From the NCBI RefSeq assembly GCF_901933205.1, contig NC_044574.1, positions 16,539,733 to 16,603,732 on the forward strand: 64,000 bases of DNA, written 5' to 3'. The notes beneath the pieces are model-generated. The model was not told the DNA's origin. It did not search any database and saw only the letters and a program-made list of their open reading frames with translations. The stretch comes from Camarhynchus parvulus (lineage: Eukaryota; Chordata; Aves; Passeriformes; Thraupidae). This document shows, piece after piece, positions 13,035 to 27,360 of the stretch; the first letter of the stretch is position 1; each line of letters starts with the position of its first letter. A program made the translations under genes and the position numbers.

Positions 13035-14745
13035 TAGAATAGCTTGGATGAATTTTTTCTTCCATAAGATTTTTTCTAATTATTTCTTAACCCACCTAAG
13101 CTTTTGACATTTCCAACATCCTGTAGCTATGAGTTCTACAGTTTAATTATGTGCTTTGTGAAAAGTGTTTCCTTTTGTTTGCTTTAAGCCTGACACTTGA
13201 TGACTAAGTCATCTAAGTTCCTTCATGATGGGAACCAGAGAACAGTTCTCAGTATACTTTATTCAAGTCAATATTTTGTAAGTATTCATCATATTAATCT
13301 CATGGGTATTTCTTTTTTATCTAGTAGTCTTCATCTCTCTGCTTTAAATAACAACTTTTTATTCTCCTAGGTACACTTTCTGTATCTCTTTAGTTCTCCA
13401 AAGTCCACTTTCAGATGTGGGGAAGTAGGACTACATTCAATATTCAGCAACATTTATTTTGGATTCCTTATCTAACTCTGTCTACCATTCTGCTGCTTTC
13501 ATGGTGTCTCATGAGTATTGAGCAGAAGCTTGTATAGATGTGTTAAAGACTCCCAAAACTCTGTTTTGAGTGAGCATGGCTAATTTATTCTCACCATAGT
13601 AATAGCTGATTTGTATTAATGGCTGTTGATATTCCTTGGATATTTTCCAAGTCCAAGCAGTCTTTATGATAACCTTCTGTAGCTTGTTGCAGCTGGCTTT
13701 TGTTTTGATAATGCTAAATAATTTAGCATTGTCAGCAAAGTTGGTCAGCTTTTCATCAGTATCCCCACAGCTTGCTGTAAACTGAATAAAACAAATATCC
13801 ATATGCTTGTTGATGTTTTCTAGAAAACTCTCTTCACAGAGGAATTTTTGTAAAACTTGGTATTCTTAAAAAATCAAGTATCTTACAAAATATCTTTCCT
13901 ATTATTCCAAGTGCCTTATTATCTTTACTGCCTTGCTGAGAAATTTTGTTAAAACCTTTTTGAAAGTTCAAGTAAATAATGTCAGCCACATCTCCCATGC
14001 TGTTAAATTTCTCAAAGAGCTCCTATAAATTTGTGAGGCACAATAATATACTACAAAAACTGAGTTAATTCTTCTCATTATACCATATTTTTTGTTTGTC
14101 TACTCCTTTTTTACATTTAGTTTCCTTTTTTTTAAAGAGATCAGATTAACTCATGCATATTTTCTTCTACTCCAACTGAAACTTATCAGTAGAACTGACT
14201 TCTTTAACCATTAATTCTCTCAGCACTGAGATCACTTTCAGTAGTATTAGCCATCTGACAATTTCATATTTGATATTTTTAGCTCATAGGTGAATATCAC
14301 CTTCTTTTGGCGATTTGTTACTATTCATTTTATTGATTTGTTCAAAGAATTTTTTCACTGAGAGTTCAATTGCAAATAATTCCTATAATTCTCCCTCTGC
14401 AAAAAAGTTTCCCCTGTGGAAACCAAACTAACTTCATCTATAGAGAACATCAATACAAAGAATTAATTTAACCATTCAGCTTTGAACTTATCTTCTTTTA
14501 TAGCTTCTTAATCTCCAGTTGGTCCTATAGAGTCTTTGTCAGACTGCCTGTTTTTATATATTCATAAAGAGTTCCTTAAATATGTTTAGATGTTTTTATG
14601 ATTTCATATTTCATTTTCTGGACTTACATTCTTTCTACTTTCCACAACTCCACAAAAATTTGCAATTCCGAAAATTTCCTTTATACTACCAACAGTTTCA
14701 CAGAACAGCTTTTAAAGCCTGGCTTGTCTTGTTTTTGTTGGGTTT
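13035..14745 (-). mobile_element. Ancient amniote CR1-like LINE, ORF2/3' region relic (about 1.7 kb)
   Basis: A long, heavily diverged match to the reverse complement of turtle/crocodilian-type CR1. Blocks seen in order include catcctgtagctatgagttc, aaaagtgtttccttttgttt, atgtggggaagtaggactac, aatttagcattgtcagcaaa, acctttttgaaagttcaag, catgctgttaaatttctcaa and tttgtgaggcacaataat. Near 14556-14640 a block corresponds to the region encoding the Y-K-Y-I stretch between the endonuclease and RT parts of ORF2 (ttcataaagagttccttaaa). All reading frames are destroyed. The element runs right to left; the right end fades near 14745. The 97- and 75-codon open frames inside it are chance. Confidence 0.75.
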
Positions 14746-16661
14746 TTTAAAAATTGGTGTAATCTGTTGTTCATATGAAGACATTATTTGTTGTACCAAC
14801 AGCCCTTAACATCAATATCAGTGTATTTGAATTTAGGTTTTATTTTGCTCCTGCTGGAACAACAGAGTGTTATTTCTGCATTTTCTCCAAACCTTTAGAG
14901 GCATAAAATTAAGATCTGAGGTATGAGGCCAGAAGAGTTGATTTAGAGATATGACCCAATTTTATAATAATTGTTGCAATCCTACCAAAAGCTAGATTTA
15001 TTTTATAGGAAATGTGCTTCTAGGTTTTTGTATTTAACCAGGTGCCAAGAGAATGTTCTTCATTTTAGGGTGCCATTTTAGTTTAATGAAGTAAAATCAA
15101 TGTGATTTAAATGGACAGCTGTTTCTGTCCTGTATATCTTCCTTTGTCCTGTAGGAAAGATTAGTACTAACATAAGCAAGTCAACACAGTACACAGAGAA
15201 ACTAAATATTCTGATGTAATATGGCAAACCTCAGTGTATTCCAGCATATCTAGGACCTCAAGGAGAAAACCATGTGTCTTATGTTGAGTGATTATGTGTT
15301 TGAGAAATATTTTTCCCAGTTTTGACAGAGATAGAATTGATTTTTATTTTTTCCCCACAATTATTTACTTAATTTGCTAGGAATCATGCAGATACTATAT
15401 GTGACTGACTTGACTTCTTAAGCTGATTTAGTTTCTTTCCTGGAGAAAAACATTTTAAAGAATTCAGGATTTTGACATAAAGTTTTCTGCTTGCTAATCT
15501 CTCAGGTGTTATTAATGAAATCTCTGGTAAAATGGATAGGAGAGGACTTTGCCACAGCCTTAGTGATGAATATCTTCAAATATTCTGCCTAATTTCCTAT
15601 TCTTTATTTGAATGAAATCATATTTACATGTGAGCTGTTGTTCCACTGATGCTCAGACTGTTTCTCAATACCATCACAGCCACCTCACCCACCCACAGAT
15701 GATCATTCTCCAGCAGTCATTCCTAACTGCAGGTACTTTTCCAATTACACATTGGAGACTTCCCATAGACCAAGTCTGCATATCTGGATAGTCTCCCACC
15801 TCTTGGAGATGAAGAAAACCTCACTTTTTGGTATTGAAATAGTCATTCAATTTCAGAGAAATCTGTGACGATTTAAGTGTCAAGCACTGCCCAGGGAGAT
15901 GCAGGCACTGCACCAAGATGTGTGCAAACTTTTCTTACTATGAACTAGGACAAAGGCAATTATTCATGTTGTGTTTTAGTAGCCTAACTCAGAAAAATAG
16001 CAGAATTTGTTTGATAAGAACATAGTTCACTGGAATTTAAATGGGCAGCTATTTTCAATCTGCAGAACTAAATCCAATTTGAGATGTGGAGAATTTATCT
16101 GTGCAGCCAAATCTAGGACGTGAACATACAGCTAGATGCTTAAGCTCCAGAGTGCTGTCTACTTACTGCAAAACTCTCTTCCATCTTTACTCTCCCTCTG
16201 CTTTCCCACATAAATGTACTGAAAGCCAGGGTGGCTTTGAAGAACAAAAGGTTGGAGGTTTGCAAACGGCAGGCACAGGGCAATTAGACAAGGGAGGTGC
16301 CAGTGCCATTTGTTCTCAGGGTGCTCACCCAAGGCCAGTGTTAACAGGGCTATTACTTCAGTCTCAACGAGGATTTTTCTGCTTTTAGAGTGTCTGCTGT
16401 GGTAGCTGCACAGTGCAAAGTATGATCTGCTTTGTATATCCAAATTATTGAAACTTACTTGCTGGGGCATGCTCCTTCCTTTTCTCTTTCTTGCTGTCTG
16501 CATTTGTCCATGGAATTTCAGTTTCCTACCTGCCTATTCTTATATTTATTATCAGCATCTGCCTTTTTTATAGCAGATCCCTTCTATTCAGATAAGAGAA
16601 TACCAATTTTTTTATTAGTTAAACTTTTAATGCTCACTAGATTAATTCTCCGCTGGGAGGA

Positions 16662-16676
16662 GGGGGGGGGGGGGGG
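16662..16676 (+). repeat. G15 homopolymer
   Basis: Fifteen uninterrupted G after gggaggag. Together with the preceding G runs it fits an intramolecular G-quadruplex on the plus strand. Its exact length may be affected by sequencing or assembly error. Confidence 0.85.
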
Positions 16677-19181
16677 TGTTGCTCTATTCTAGCTCTCTTT
16701 ACATCCATTATAAAAAAGAAGAGGATGTTTTTAGTTGTCTTACCTAAATATCTTGGGGAATTTGAAAAGAAAATAGATTTTGAGCTTGAGGTCAGATGAT
16801 AATGAATCTAAAACCTGACTACTGATGATCCACTTTGAACATATTTCAGGTCCCTCCCACACTATTTACAATCTGCCTAACCTATCTGGGTTACTTCAGT
16901 CCTGAAGAGAAAGATATATAGTGGTGCTTAAATCAAACAGTCAATGCAGCAACATTATTATTTAAAGTGTACCATAAATTTCTAAAAAATATTTAAAGCA
17001 TTGGTATATGTCATTGTATTATCATACCTATATCATTCCAGTTATGGGCCCTAGAGACATTCAGTTCAGTTAGAAGAAGAAGAAGAAAGTGAGAAGTTTG
17101 TGGACAACCAGAAATAAAGTGTTTTCTATTTGTGTGAACAATGAGCATTCCTAACCATGACTCAGAGGAGTTCAGGTTGTTGGCATATCTGTAATGGGGC
17201 TCTGTGCAAGTTATTTGGTCCAGACTCTTGCCTGAACTGAAGTGTGACCCAAACTTATTTTTCTAGGCCTTAAAGCCCTAGCTTTAAAGCTGAGTTCTGT
17301 GGGTCTATATTTTCTGCTTTTTCCAAATTATCAACCCTCCTACAACTGCTCCTGATCAGGAGGACTGGTTTCTTCCATGGGCAGGAAGATACAGTGAAGA
17401 TTTATCAGAAAACCTGAACTGACTAACAAAGCAGATATTGTTTTAAATTTTGGTACTTCTCTTGGACTTTTCATCAGTGTATTGATGAACGTGCTCAGTG
17501 CCGCTACAATACTTTACTGCAATATTCAATTTCTTTTGTCCTTATGCCCTTTTGGATTGACCTTTCCTCCAGACTGACAAGAAATGATCATATTCCAATG
17601 TTTCTTTAAGGCATTATTTCTTGTGTTGTTTCATTGGAAGCTTGGAAAAACCTTTACCACACCATAACATTTCTCTTTCACATTAGTAAGCTGTTGTGAG
17701 TAATCAGTAGGAGATTTTGGGTAGGCATCATGGTAGTGGGTGTGTTTAAAATATCAGAGCGGAGATTTATAACCTGCCTTGAAAGTTTGTCTTTTTATTT
17801 ATAGTTTCATCAATCAGTGAAATAATGAGGAAATTCTCTTTGGTAAAATAGGTTTCCTCTTTGGAAAATTTTATATTTAATTTATTTTATACTAAAATAA
17901 TTATATTTTATTTATTGTTTTATAAGTCCTAACAGTGCCTTCTATTGATATCAATTTCAGTACAGTATTCAGATTCTCTGACAGCACTGCAAGCTTTATA
18001 CAAGCCATTGGATTGTCCTGACCACATAAACATATTTTCTTCCAGTCTCATTTGGAGATTGTGAACATAGGCTTGGAGGTGACTTGCAGTTTGAGGGGTG
18101 GCAAATGAAAAGAGCTGAGTATGAACACTTCCCAGAATAGGCTGACAAACAGGAGAAAAAGGCTGTTTAAGGTCTTTATAGAAGGTCTTGAAGGAAATGA
18201 ACTGATCCTTCAAATTTTATGTGTCTTTTAGACACAGGATAAAAGCAGAAGAGCTGGACCACAAAGGAGGAGCTCAATAGATAATTCTGAGCTATACAAT
18301 GACAATGACCAGGCATGCTGGAAGGTCTGGGTCAGTGCATTAACCAATAGTTCTTCAGAGTGTTGTTTTTGGTCATAAATGGAAGTCATAAATAATCATT
18401 AGTAAAATAATGTGACTGTTGTATATTGGTCTCTCACTTAATGAATTGAGAATAAGATCTGATAGATTCTTGCAAAGATTGATGCCTTAGATCTTTTATT
18501 TACACAAAGTATTTTTTAAATATAGAAGACGTTCATTGCTACTGAAGTCTTGGGAATATATAAACTTCTGCAAATAGTTTTCCAAATATAATAGTTTTTA
18601 ATGCACATTTTTAGTAAATCATATTATAGGAACTTTGATTCCATACTATAGAATGTGCCTATGTAGTTTTGCCAAAATGCCACAAGTAGTTTTGCTTTAG
18701 AGTATTGAATGATTATTATGTCTTGAAAACATAACCTTTCCCCTTCTTTCATGTACAGTTAGAGTAATAAGTCTCTATAGAGGACAAACTAATTTAAAGC
18801 TTTGGGGACCCCCACCCACCTTTCTGAATACTTTTTTCTAAAATATTTGGTTTTGATATCTGATTATGCAGTAGCATCTCACAGACTTGCATTTTGTGTT
18901 TATAGTGTGTGTAAGTAACTTTTAATGCTCACTAGATTTTTAATGGTAACTTTTTTCTTTCAGGGTTTTCTGTTTCAAACTTTTAGGGTCTGCAAATGGA
19001 TCATATCTGAATATTTGTTTCATTTTGGTAGTGTTGGTGGATTTACTATCTCTGAGAAGCAAACGTGGCATAAAGTTATTATATACTAGCATAATGCATT
19101 TACTAATATTACTGTCTATTGATATTTTCCATGATTGTTGGATTAAATTTGAAAAATAAAGCTCTTTGCAAGCAGAACAAG

Positions 19182-19243
19182 CTTAACACAGCTGTGACTG
19201 TGTTAAGTGTTTCTAAAAATAGTTACAGTGCAGAGTGCACTGT
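19182..19243. repeat. Two adjacent perfect hairpins followed by a T run
   Basis: First stem: cttaacacag (19182-19191) pairs with ctgtgttaag (19198-19207) across a 6-nt loop. Second stem: acagtgca (19225-19232) pairs with tgcactgt (19236-19243) across gag, immediately followed by a run of T. The form resembles a bacterial terminator, but the context is vertebrate, so no such role is inferred. Confidence 0.75.
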
Positions 19244-20729
19244 TTTTTTTTTTTGTGTTTAAAATTGTGTTAGACCTATAAAACTCAGTATGTCAAATTT
19301 GTCATGAAATAATTTGGAACTTAAGGGGCTGTATGGCTCAGGGTTATGTGTTATAGAAATGAGAATTTTATTAACATTGGAAGATGCCCGCACTCCTTTA
19401 GAAATCTTTCTCGATTTGAAATTACTTAAAATATTTTGCTAGCATTCCACTTCAAATTGTTCAGAATGGCATGCAACCTCTGTGAGTGTGGGCACAAGCA
19501 GAAGAGTATCTGGTTCCAAAGATTATGGTCTTGGAAGTCTGTGCATTTTCTTGGTGCTCTGGAACTTGTAAAAATATTGATTAGAGTGAAGATAACATTT
19601 CAGTGAGGTGAAGTTCACTTAATGTTTTTTCCAGGTTTTTTAATGCATAAATGCTTATACATGATTATTAAAAATAGTCACAGGAATGCATCCTGTGATA
19701 TTTTATCTATCTGTATGTATTTTATCTATCTGTGTGTCCCCAGAGCTCCTAATTAATTAATTTAACTGAGTAACTTTTATGATAATTGCTACAGACAGGC
19801 TTACAACAGGCAGCATACAAAGCTTAAATCAATATCTACTATAAACTGATACAAAAAAAGATAAAAATGCCTCACATTTTTATGGAAATGGACAATGCCA
19901 TGACATTGCCAAGTGCATGGCAATGAAGAAGTCAAAACATACTTCTCTTATTAGATTTATTTGAGAAATTTTAGTAAATATCAATGGAATTCCTCATCTG
20001 GAAGAGTCTTTTTATGCAGTGCTATTTGTTTCTAAGCACACAAAATATTTAAATATTTTTCTGACTTACTACTATTGAGAAGTTTTATTTAGGAGGATTT
20101 CTGCAGATTTGTGCAAAGACTTGTGTGTACAACACTCATTGCATGGTCTCCTGCTTAGCATGTGTTCAGCTGTCCTCCTCCTCTGGCTTTCCTGCTCAGA
20201 TCTCATCCCAAACCAGGACAGGAATGTGGCTGATTGTGCACCTTGGCTGGAAGTTTAGTAACAATATTGGATCCTGTAGGATTGGCATGCTTTAATTTGC
20301 TACATTTTTGATCAGTGTGATTTTAAAATATATTCTAAAGAGCAGCTGTAAATTAAATTTTTATTTAAGTATGGCTCAAGATTGCTTCAGGTTAACGTGG
20401 TTTAATGTTCCAGCAAGATACAGGCAAATAATGCTGATAGAGATAACAAAAAACTGTTCTAAACCTAGGCTGGTACCTTCTCCTGGCAGGGCTCAGGTGT
20501 AGTTTGCTCTCATCCACAATGGCTAGTTAAACATTGCAATACTAATTTTCTCCTGAAGACACCTCTTGTAACATGTTTTAATGTATGGGTATGTGCCCTG
20601 CAGTATTGGTCAGAAACTGCTGCTGGCATTTATTTAATTTCCAATGTGCAGTAACCCAGCAGAAGCAATTCAGTGAATCACAGAAGTAGCTTCAGGGAAC
20701 CCATAGGCCATAGAACTAATTTCAGTTCT

Positions 20730-20750
20730 ATTTATTCAGTGTGAATAAAT
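20730..20750. repeat. Perfect 9-bp inverted repeat
   Basis: atttattca (20730-20738) and tgaataaat (20742-20750) are separated by gtg. AT-rich; possibly chance. Confidence 0.6.
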
Positions 20751-23700
20751 AAAAGATGTGAAAGTTCAATTCTTGGTGGAATCAGAATGACAAGGTCAAT
20801 AGACAGAGATGAGTGAACTGTACACATTTAAAATGTTGGTACTTGTATACCATATAGAGTATAAATATACAAATCCTTATGACCCTGTCAATATAATGAG
20901 AATTATCTCATTTACAAAAGAGTAATACAATACTTCAGAGAAAATCGACATTATTTTCTTTTGTTTTAATATGCAAATAGTTTTCTTGATTGAAATGAAC
21001 TAAGTTTGGAACATATTTTGGCAAAGGCCATAGAAATTGCTTTTTGTTTTCTGATTCAACCTGAGAAATATCAGGATTTTTGGTAAAGTTGCCAGTATTA
21101 AAGTAAGAAATGAAATATTCCATCATTATTTCCCATTTTGCTATGTTTCAGTTGTTGTTGATATACCAGTAAAAGGCTGACAAGTTTAGTAAAAAGTGAA
21201 AAAAAAGCCCAAAAAATTAAATGGAAAACTCACTGATCCCAGTGGCTGTCTGAGTGATAAGGTTTAGCTGGCATTTGTAGTAATATTTTCTTTGTGGTCC
21301 ATTTTCCAGGTATAAGAGATTAAAATATTTTTATTTTCTGCTAACCTAAGAATTATGGTATTCCTAGGATGTAGTTTGTAATAGTGCATCTAATATATCA
21401 CAGCTGGAGCCGCAGGGTTTGCAGTTGGGCTGGATTTTGTATTGGTTTATTATTTTATTCCATTCTCACACCAATTGAGTCTATTCTCCTCAGTGAGAGA
21501 ACAATTCTTTCCTCTTCTTCACTGCTCCCAAATTAAGAGAAAATCTTTCTGTGCAGCAAAAAGAAAACACAAAAGACACCCAGAAAAATAATCTCATGCA
21601 ACCCCTGCATATTTATTTGTAGTGGTTTCTGTTCCTAATTTATCTAGGAAATGAACAGACACAACCTACTCTGTCCCCCGTTGCCCTCCTACCTTGCTAT
21701 CTGTGTAGACACTGTAACCTGTGCGAAGTCAAACAACAATGAATTCAAGAAATTAGATTGTACTAAATTACAACCCCTACACTTGACCTATATTGCCTTA
21801 GTGCTGGATAAAGTCATTTAACTGCATTTATCTGATGAAATCTTGTGGCAGGACAACTGATTAGCATTGACTATTTTGGAAATCAATCCTTAGAGCTAAC
21901 ATGACACCTTCTGATGGAACTGAAATTAAAATCTGTGTCATTACAGTGCCTATCATACACTTCTCACTGTCCAGACTTTTATATATGTTACATACTTTGT
22001 CTCATCATCAATTGATTTCATTAATATTTTCCCCCTGCTTCACTGGATAAAGACTCTCTGCAGCTTGGTAAGAGAGGAGCTGTTGTCTGTATTCTGTCTG
22101 TCTGATTTGCTGCAGAAACGGGTAGATTTGCCATGGCTGGAGGAGAAATCCTTCTGGAACAAAAAGGAAACCTTCACAGTTGAAGAAAATTAATATGCTG
22201 CTGTGAAAAAAATTAATTCTAACTATCTCTGAATTTTAACAACGGCAAGTGAGACAATTCATCCATATTATTTTTCTTTTTCTAGAACATATAATTTTTG
22301 TTTTGAAAACACTTAATCTTGTGCTCTTAACTACAGCTAAATCCAAGAAACTTCTACCTTAAAAATATATATAATTCTATCTAAAGTCCAGTACTGTGAG
22401 AAAAATGGATATAACTATACTAGAAGAGGCATTTGGTGTAGTGGAGGCTTTTGCCTTACATTTTCTCATTTCCCTATTTGTTAATTGGACAGTATAATCC
22501 TCTTCTCACAGGACTCTGCAACAATACATTAATTAAGGTTTGGAAAGTATTCAGATTCTAGAGTACTGAGACCCTGACTGAAGAGCCCCTGAGAAAATGA
22601 GTGATTGGGCCCACAAGGAGGTTTTGAATACGGTCCAGTAAGTAAGGCCCATAGATACATATTCAAAAGCGCAGAGAAAGTATTGAAAAACTGCATCTCA
22701 AGTAACCATTGTCTCCCTCTCCTTCTGAGCAAAATTACAGTATGTGATTTCCATCCATATACAACACAGTGGATTTGTAACTTCCAAACTGGGATCTGTA
22801 AGGATGACTTTATGTGACAGTGTAAACTCATAATAGTTGGATTACGGGTTTAAAGAACTTTTTGAAAACAAGCAAACAAAGAAGCAGAAACTTTGACTGA
22901 ACTTTTACAGCTAGAAAGGCAGAAGCCAACTGAAATAGTTTCAGTAACAAACTGTGAATAAAAAAAACCCTGCAAAACAGACAAACTCAAACTGAATTTC
23001 TATATTTCCTAGATTTCTATGGTTATATGATGATGATTACAAGCAATTGGATTGTATTGGCTTCCCACAAATGAAGCTGTTAGACAGTTACTTAAGTTTA
23101 AATGTGAGTGATTTGGAAGGCTTAATCAGAACCACATGCATGTTTAAGGTTGAAGATACTTTTTTGTGGTTTAGTATTGCCCTGTAGATGACATCCAGGA
23201 AAACCCATATGCTCAGGTAAAGAATGATTTAAGCTAATAAGATATTCCACAAAGTGGTGTGAGTTTCTGTCTGTGGCTTTTATGGAGGACAAGAGCCTCT
23301 TACTGTGTTTGTGAGAGCTGCACTGCACAGGTGGACTAAAGCAGCTCCCAAAAAGGATTAGTTTGCTTGTGCAATGCCATAAACTTCTTCTCCGTTTCCA
23401 TTGCAGCCCAGGGAAAGTCACTTGGATTTCGCACACAAGTAGGATTGCTTTATGTCTGTGTGTGTAGATTTAAAACAATAGACACCAATATGCAAGACAC
23501 TGGAGTAATTAATTTATTCATTAAGTTAATATGTGATCCACAAGTAATCAGGTATATGCTGTGAGCTGATATTACTATTTTTCAGCATATTAACAATGTT
23601 GTCTTTGAAAAATGCTGGACTTGATTCTTTTGTCATTGATTTTGATAGAAAAACTTCCAAATATTAAGATTACAAAGCATCAGATAGGATACATCAAAAG

Positions 23701-26700
23701 CAGTTATGGTGTGTGTTGTTCAACTGTATCTAATTCAATCCTCCATTGACTATTATGGGAAGTGAAAGGAGCTCTATTATTATTAACCATTTATAATTAT
23801 TTGAGAAATGATAGGATATAGGTTTTGTGAGGAAGGCAATTGCCCAATAGTAGTCAGTAAACATAACCTTCTACTTTGAATAAGTCACACATGAAATCAA
23901 GGCTTGTCAGATGATCATGAGCCTTATTTTGTTATTTGCCTACGGTGTACACTAGACAGAAAAGACACAGAACATAGCTGGAATGTAAAGAGAAAATTAA
24001 TAGTGCTTTGTTCAAGTGTTCCTGAACTCTTCAGAGGGAATGGTGGTGTTTCCTTTACTGGAATTACAGGATGGATTTTCAATGCAGCATAGCTCAAAAT
24101 GAAAGCATATATACATTGTAGATAGAGATATATCCAAAGTCCCACAAAGCTTCCCCAAGATGATGGGATAAAAAAAAAAAAAGAAAAAAGGGGGGGGTGT
24201 CCTCTGCCCTTAAGCATATATGGAGTGAAGATGTCAGTTTACATTCTGCCTTTGCTATGACTCCAGATACAGAACAACAGCACTGTGGCTAGGCTTTCAG
24301 TTTCTGTTTTTATAAAAGTGTCAAATTTTGTTTCAAATGCACCAGTTCTTATTTTTCCTTTCCCATTCACCCGTGATAGTTCACCAGTCAGTTTAAGAAA
24401 AAACAGTTTTAAGAATTCATGCCTTGGTGATATGAACACCTGAGCTCCCTTGTGTGTTTCAAGGCAGGAGCTAACGAGTGAAGACGGGTGATTTGTAGTG
24501 GAGATAATACACAGTTGGGTACCCCAGACTGTGTCTATTCCTTTGTCAATGATGTTAACAAAAGGCAGGCATGCTGAGTAGTCAACCAGTGAGACAAAAT
24601 ATTTGTTGAATGGAGAGGCTTATTGGAAATAAATTACTATTTTTGCTCTTCGGATGTATTAGCAAAATGAACAGATCCATAAAAATCACAGATAAATTGC
24701 ACATTTTCTGTGAAATTCAAAAATTAATTGTTTGTAATTGAAAACGAAAGGCCTAATTTTTCTTTCATTCACGTTATGTTAACTTTCTCTGGAAATGTCT
24801 GTGGACCTAAATTGGTCATGGCTTTATTTGCCTTTTTAATGTGAGTGAGAATTAAGCCCCAAATTGTGGAGATTAGTGGATTCATATGGGGTGCATGGAA
24901 AAAGTTTTTGTATCAGTTTTGATGTGAGCATCATTTCTCAGTCACAGCACAAGGAAAGCACTAATATGTTTGACTTGTAAATCAGAAGTACAAAGTATTA
25001 AAGATGTTAAAGACTTAATTTCAAATTACTTCTACTCCATCTGTCCTCCCTTTTGAAGCTTAAGAAATTATGTATAATACAAAGGCAATGTTCCATCAAT
25101 GGCCACAGAAGAGAGAACAAAGGAAAAGTAAGAAATTACTGTAAACATGCTACTGTAAGAAGAACAAAACCCCATGAATGCCACATACACTGACATGTAG
25201 TGTACTGCACATGTATAGTCCAAAAGCAGCGATGCTCAAAAAGCAATTCAAAAGATAAAAAACTCATCCCTGTTCCAAATCTTGGTATTCACAGGAGAAA
25301 TTTATAAAATGTGCTTTCGGATTGAATACTTTGGCATTTTTTCCATCTCTTTATCATTCAGACAGCATTTGTTTCCTTGTGTTTCTAATAAAATGAAAGT
25401 CCATGGAAACCAGAAACATCACTGTGTCAGACTAAAAATTGTTGAATAAAAGAGTGTGTGCCTTTCATAAGATAAGAACCAGGAGTGAATCGGCTAACAG
25501 CAGGTGAGACTATAAATTAATCTTCTAAGATTTTCCTTATTTTTAATATTTGGGGTAATATTTTTCCTCCTGTTTTCAATAGATTATTTGTTTAACACAG
25601 AACACGATTCATTACTCATACTGCATTTCCAGTCATACACTAATTATAATCACCATGTGATTAGAGTGCATGGCTTGTTAGGCTCTTGTGAGGATAGAGG
25701 AAAGAAAACAAACTGTTATAACAAACAATTTAGAAGCCTAATAGGACTAGCTCTCTAGGTAGGAATAATTTTCTGCTCAATACACAGTTGAGACATATGC
25801 AAAGAAGGGATAGTGGAAAAAAAAAAGTCTGACAATTCCAGAGAAAATTTTGGTGCATCTAGCATCACTGTTTCATTCTTTGTGGTTCAGGAGAAGCACA
25901 CTTTGGGAGGCTGAAAAGAAAGACTTCATTACCAATGTTCTGAAAGCCAGACTCATCATTGCTTCACAGGGCTAACTACCTTTAGCAGTAGTTACAAAAC
26001 AAAGATTGATCACTTAGGAACAAGTTTGCAGTATTTACATATGCCTTTAAGAGATTAATGCATTGTCCATGAATGGATATGGCTATGCTAGTGAATTCCT
26101 AATGATGAGTTGTTTAAACCACATTAAAAGTGGCTTCAGATTGAAGATAGTTTCTGTAAGTAAGACAAAGGGACATTGGAAATGGAATGGAATAACTTGA
26201 ATATAAATATATTAATTCTACTAGAGAATGGTTACTGGTCGCACCAGATTATTTTATTTAAGGAAACTCACATTTTACATTTTCTGGAAAATCCCTGTGC
26301 CTTCAGAGTTGCACATTGCATATGGATGCCCATCAGATATACACAAATACCCACTCATTAAATCAGTTCCCCAAGGTGGAAAATGCTAAAAACTAGTTCC
26401 TGTACCCTGCTGGCAGCCCCCAGCTGTACCTTTAGGGAGAAGGACTAGCCACAGATCCTGATTCACATTGACTCTGAAAGACAGGATTCTTGACACCACC
26501 TTTGCACCATGCAATGGAATCTTCAGCTCCGCTGAGACTTGGAGGCAAGCAAATCAATTACCGAGTCGCCAGCACCACCTCCTGTACTGTCTGCTTTTGC
26601 TTTGAAGAGGTCTCCTCTCCAATGCCTGGTATTGCTCACCTTATGAAATCTGACAGGATCACAGCCCAAGACAGTGCAGCTACAGGCCTGTTTTGCATTA

Positions 26701-27279
26701 CTAGAATGGTGCATTGGACATAAAGTTTCCAGCCTCAGTGGGGGATTTTCAAATGTAATTTGAACTCCGCTCTCATGGAAAAATCAAGAAGACTGATCAG
26801 ATAAATTTTGTATTTTAACTTAGATAATGCCAGTAATTGCTATTTCTGTGAGTAGGTGTGGTCTTCAAATACCATCAGAGAGTTTTCTTTCGAAAAACTT
26901 TGCCTACGTCAATGCTCTCCCATTAGGAAAAATAGGCAAATCTCTCAAACTACTGTGTGGTTCTGACTTTACTGGATTAACTCCATTCCTTGTTGTTATT
27001 TTGATTCAGATTTCTCTTGAGATAACATCTAATCTCAAAGCTTTATTGTCTAAGACAATAAAACTTCCCAAATTCATCGTCTTCTGTGTCATAGCATTGC
27101 TATGCAAACAATTTTGTCAGCATGTTCATGTCTCATCAGAGTACAGTGCTTTAAACAACAATATAATGTTGTCCAGAAGAATGTAAAGTAATGCATGTAG
27201 ATTATTGTAGGCCATTTGATCCAAGAAAAGGTCAAGAAGAAACATTTTAAAGTATTAAATTCCACTTGCACTAATGGCT

Positions 27280-27360
27280 CAGTATTCAAGTATTCAGTAT
27301 TTCAGTATTCAGTATTTCAACATTTCCATATTCAGTATTTCAGTATTCAGTATTTCAACA
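27280..27360. repeat. Short-unit tandem repeat built on (T)CAGTATT
   Basis: Repeated cagtatt and tcagtatt units. They give a 15-bp higher-order pattern (tattcagtatttcag) that appears at least twice, with variants ending in caacatt. The plus-strand open frame across it repeats Y-S-V-F-Q-like residues and is an artefact of the repeat. Confidence 0.8.

Noticed and set aside
13710..13730. Perfect 9-bp inverted repeat aatgctaaa/tttagcatt
   Set aside because: It lies inside the ancient CR1 relic and is AT-rich; more likely chance drift than a structured element.
16086..16503. Overlapping 100-codon plus and 114-codon minus open frames
   Set aside because: Both strands are open because stops are locally sparse; neither protein is recognisable.
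19225..19255. Hairpin plus T run resembling a rho-independent terminator
   Set aside because: All other evidence shows vertebrate DNA, so a bacterial terminator has no meaning here; kept only as a structural observation.
20150..20221. Sequence ending catcccaaaccaggacag, resembling the end of an avian LTR
   Set aside because: Only about 20 bases resemble the family terminus and no LTR body is recognisable next to it.
26827..27186. 119-codon plus-strand open frame with hydrophobic stretches
   Set aside because: No family resemblance, and it overlaps an open frame on the other strand. Hydrophobicity follows T-rich composition.
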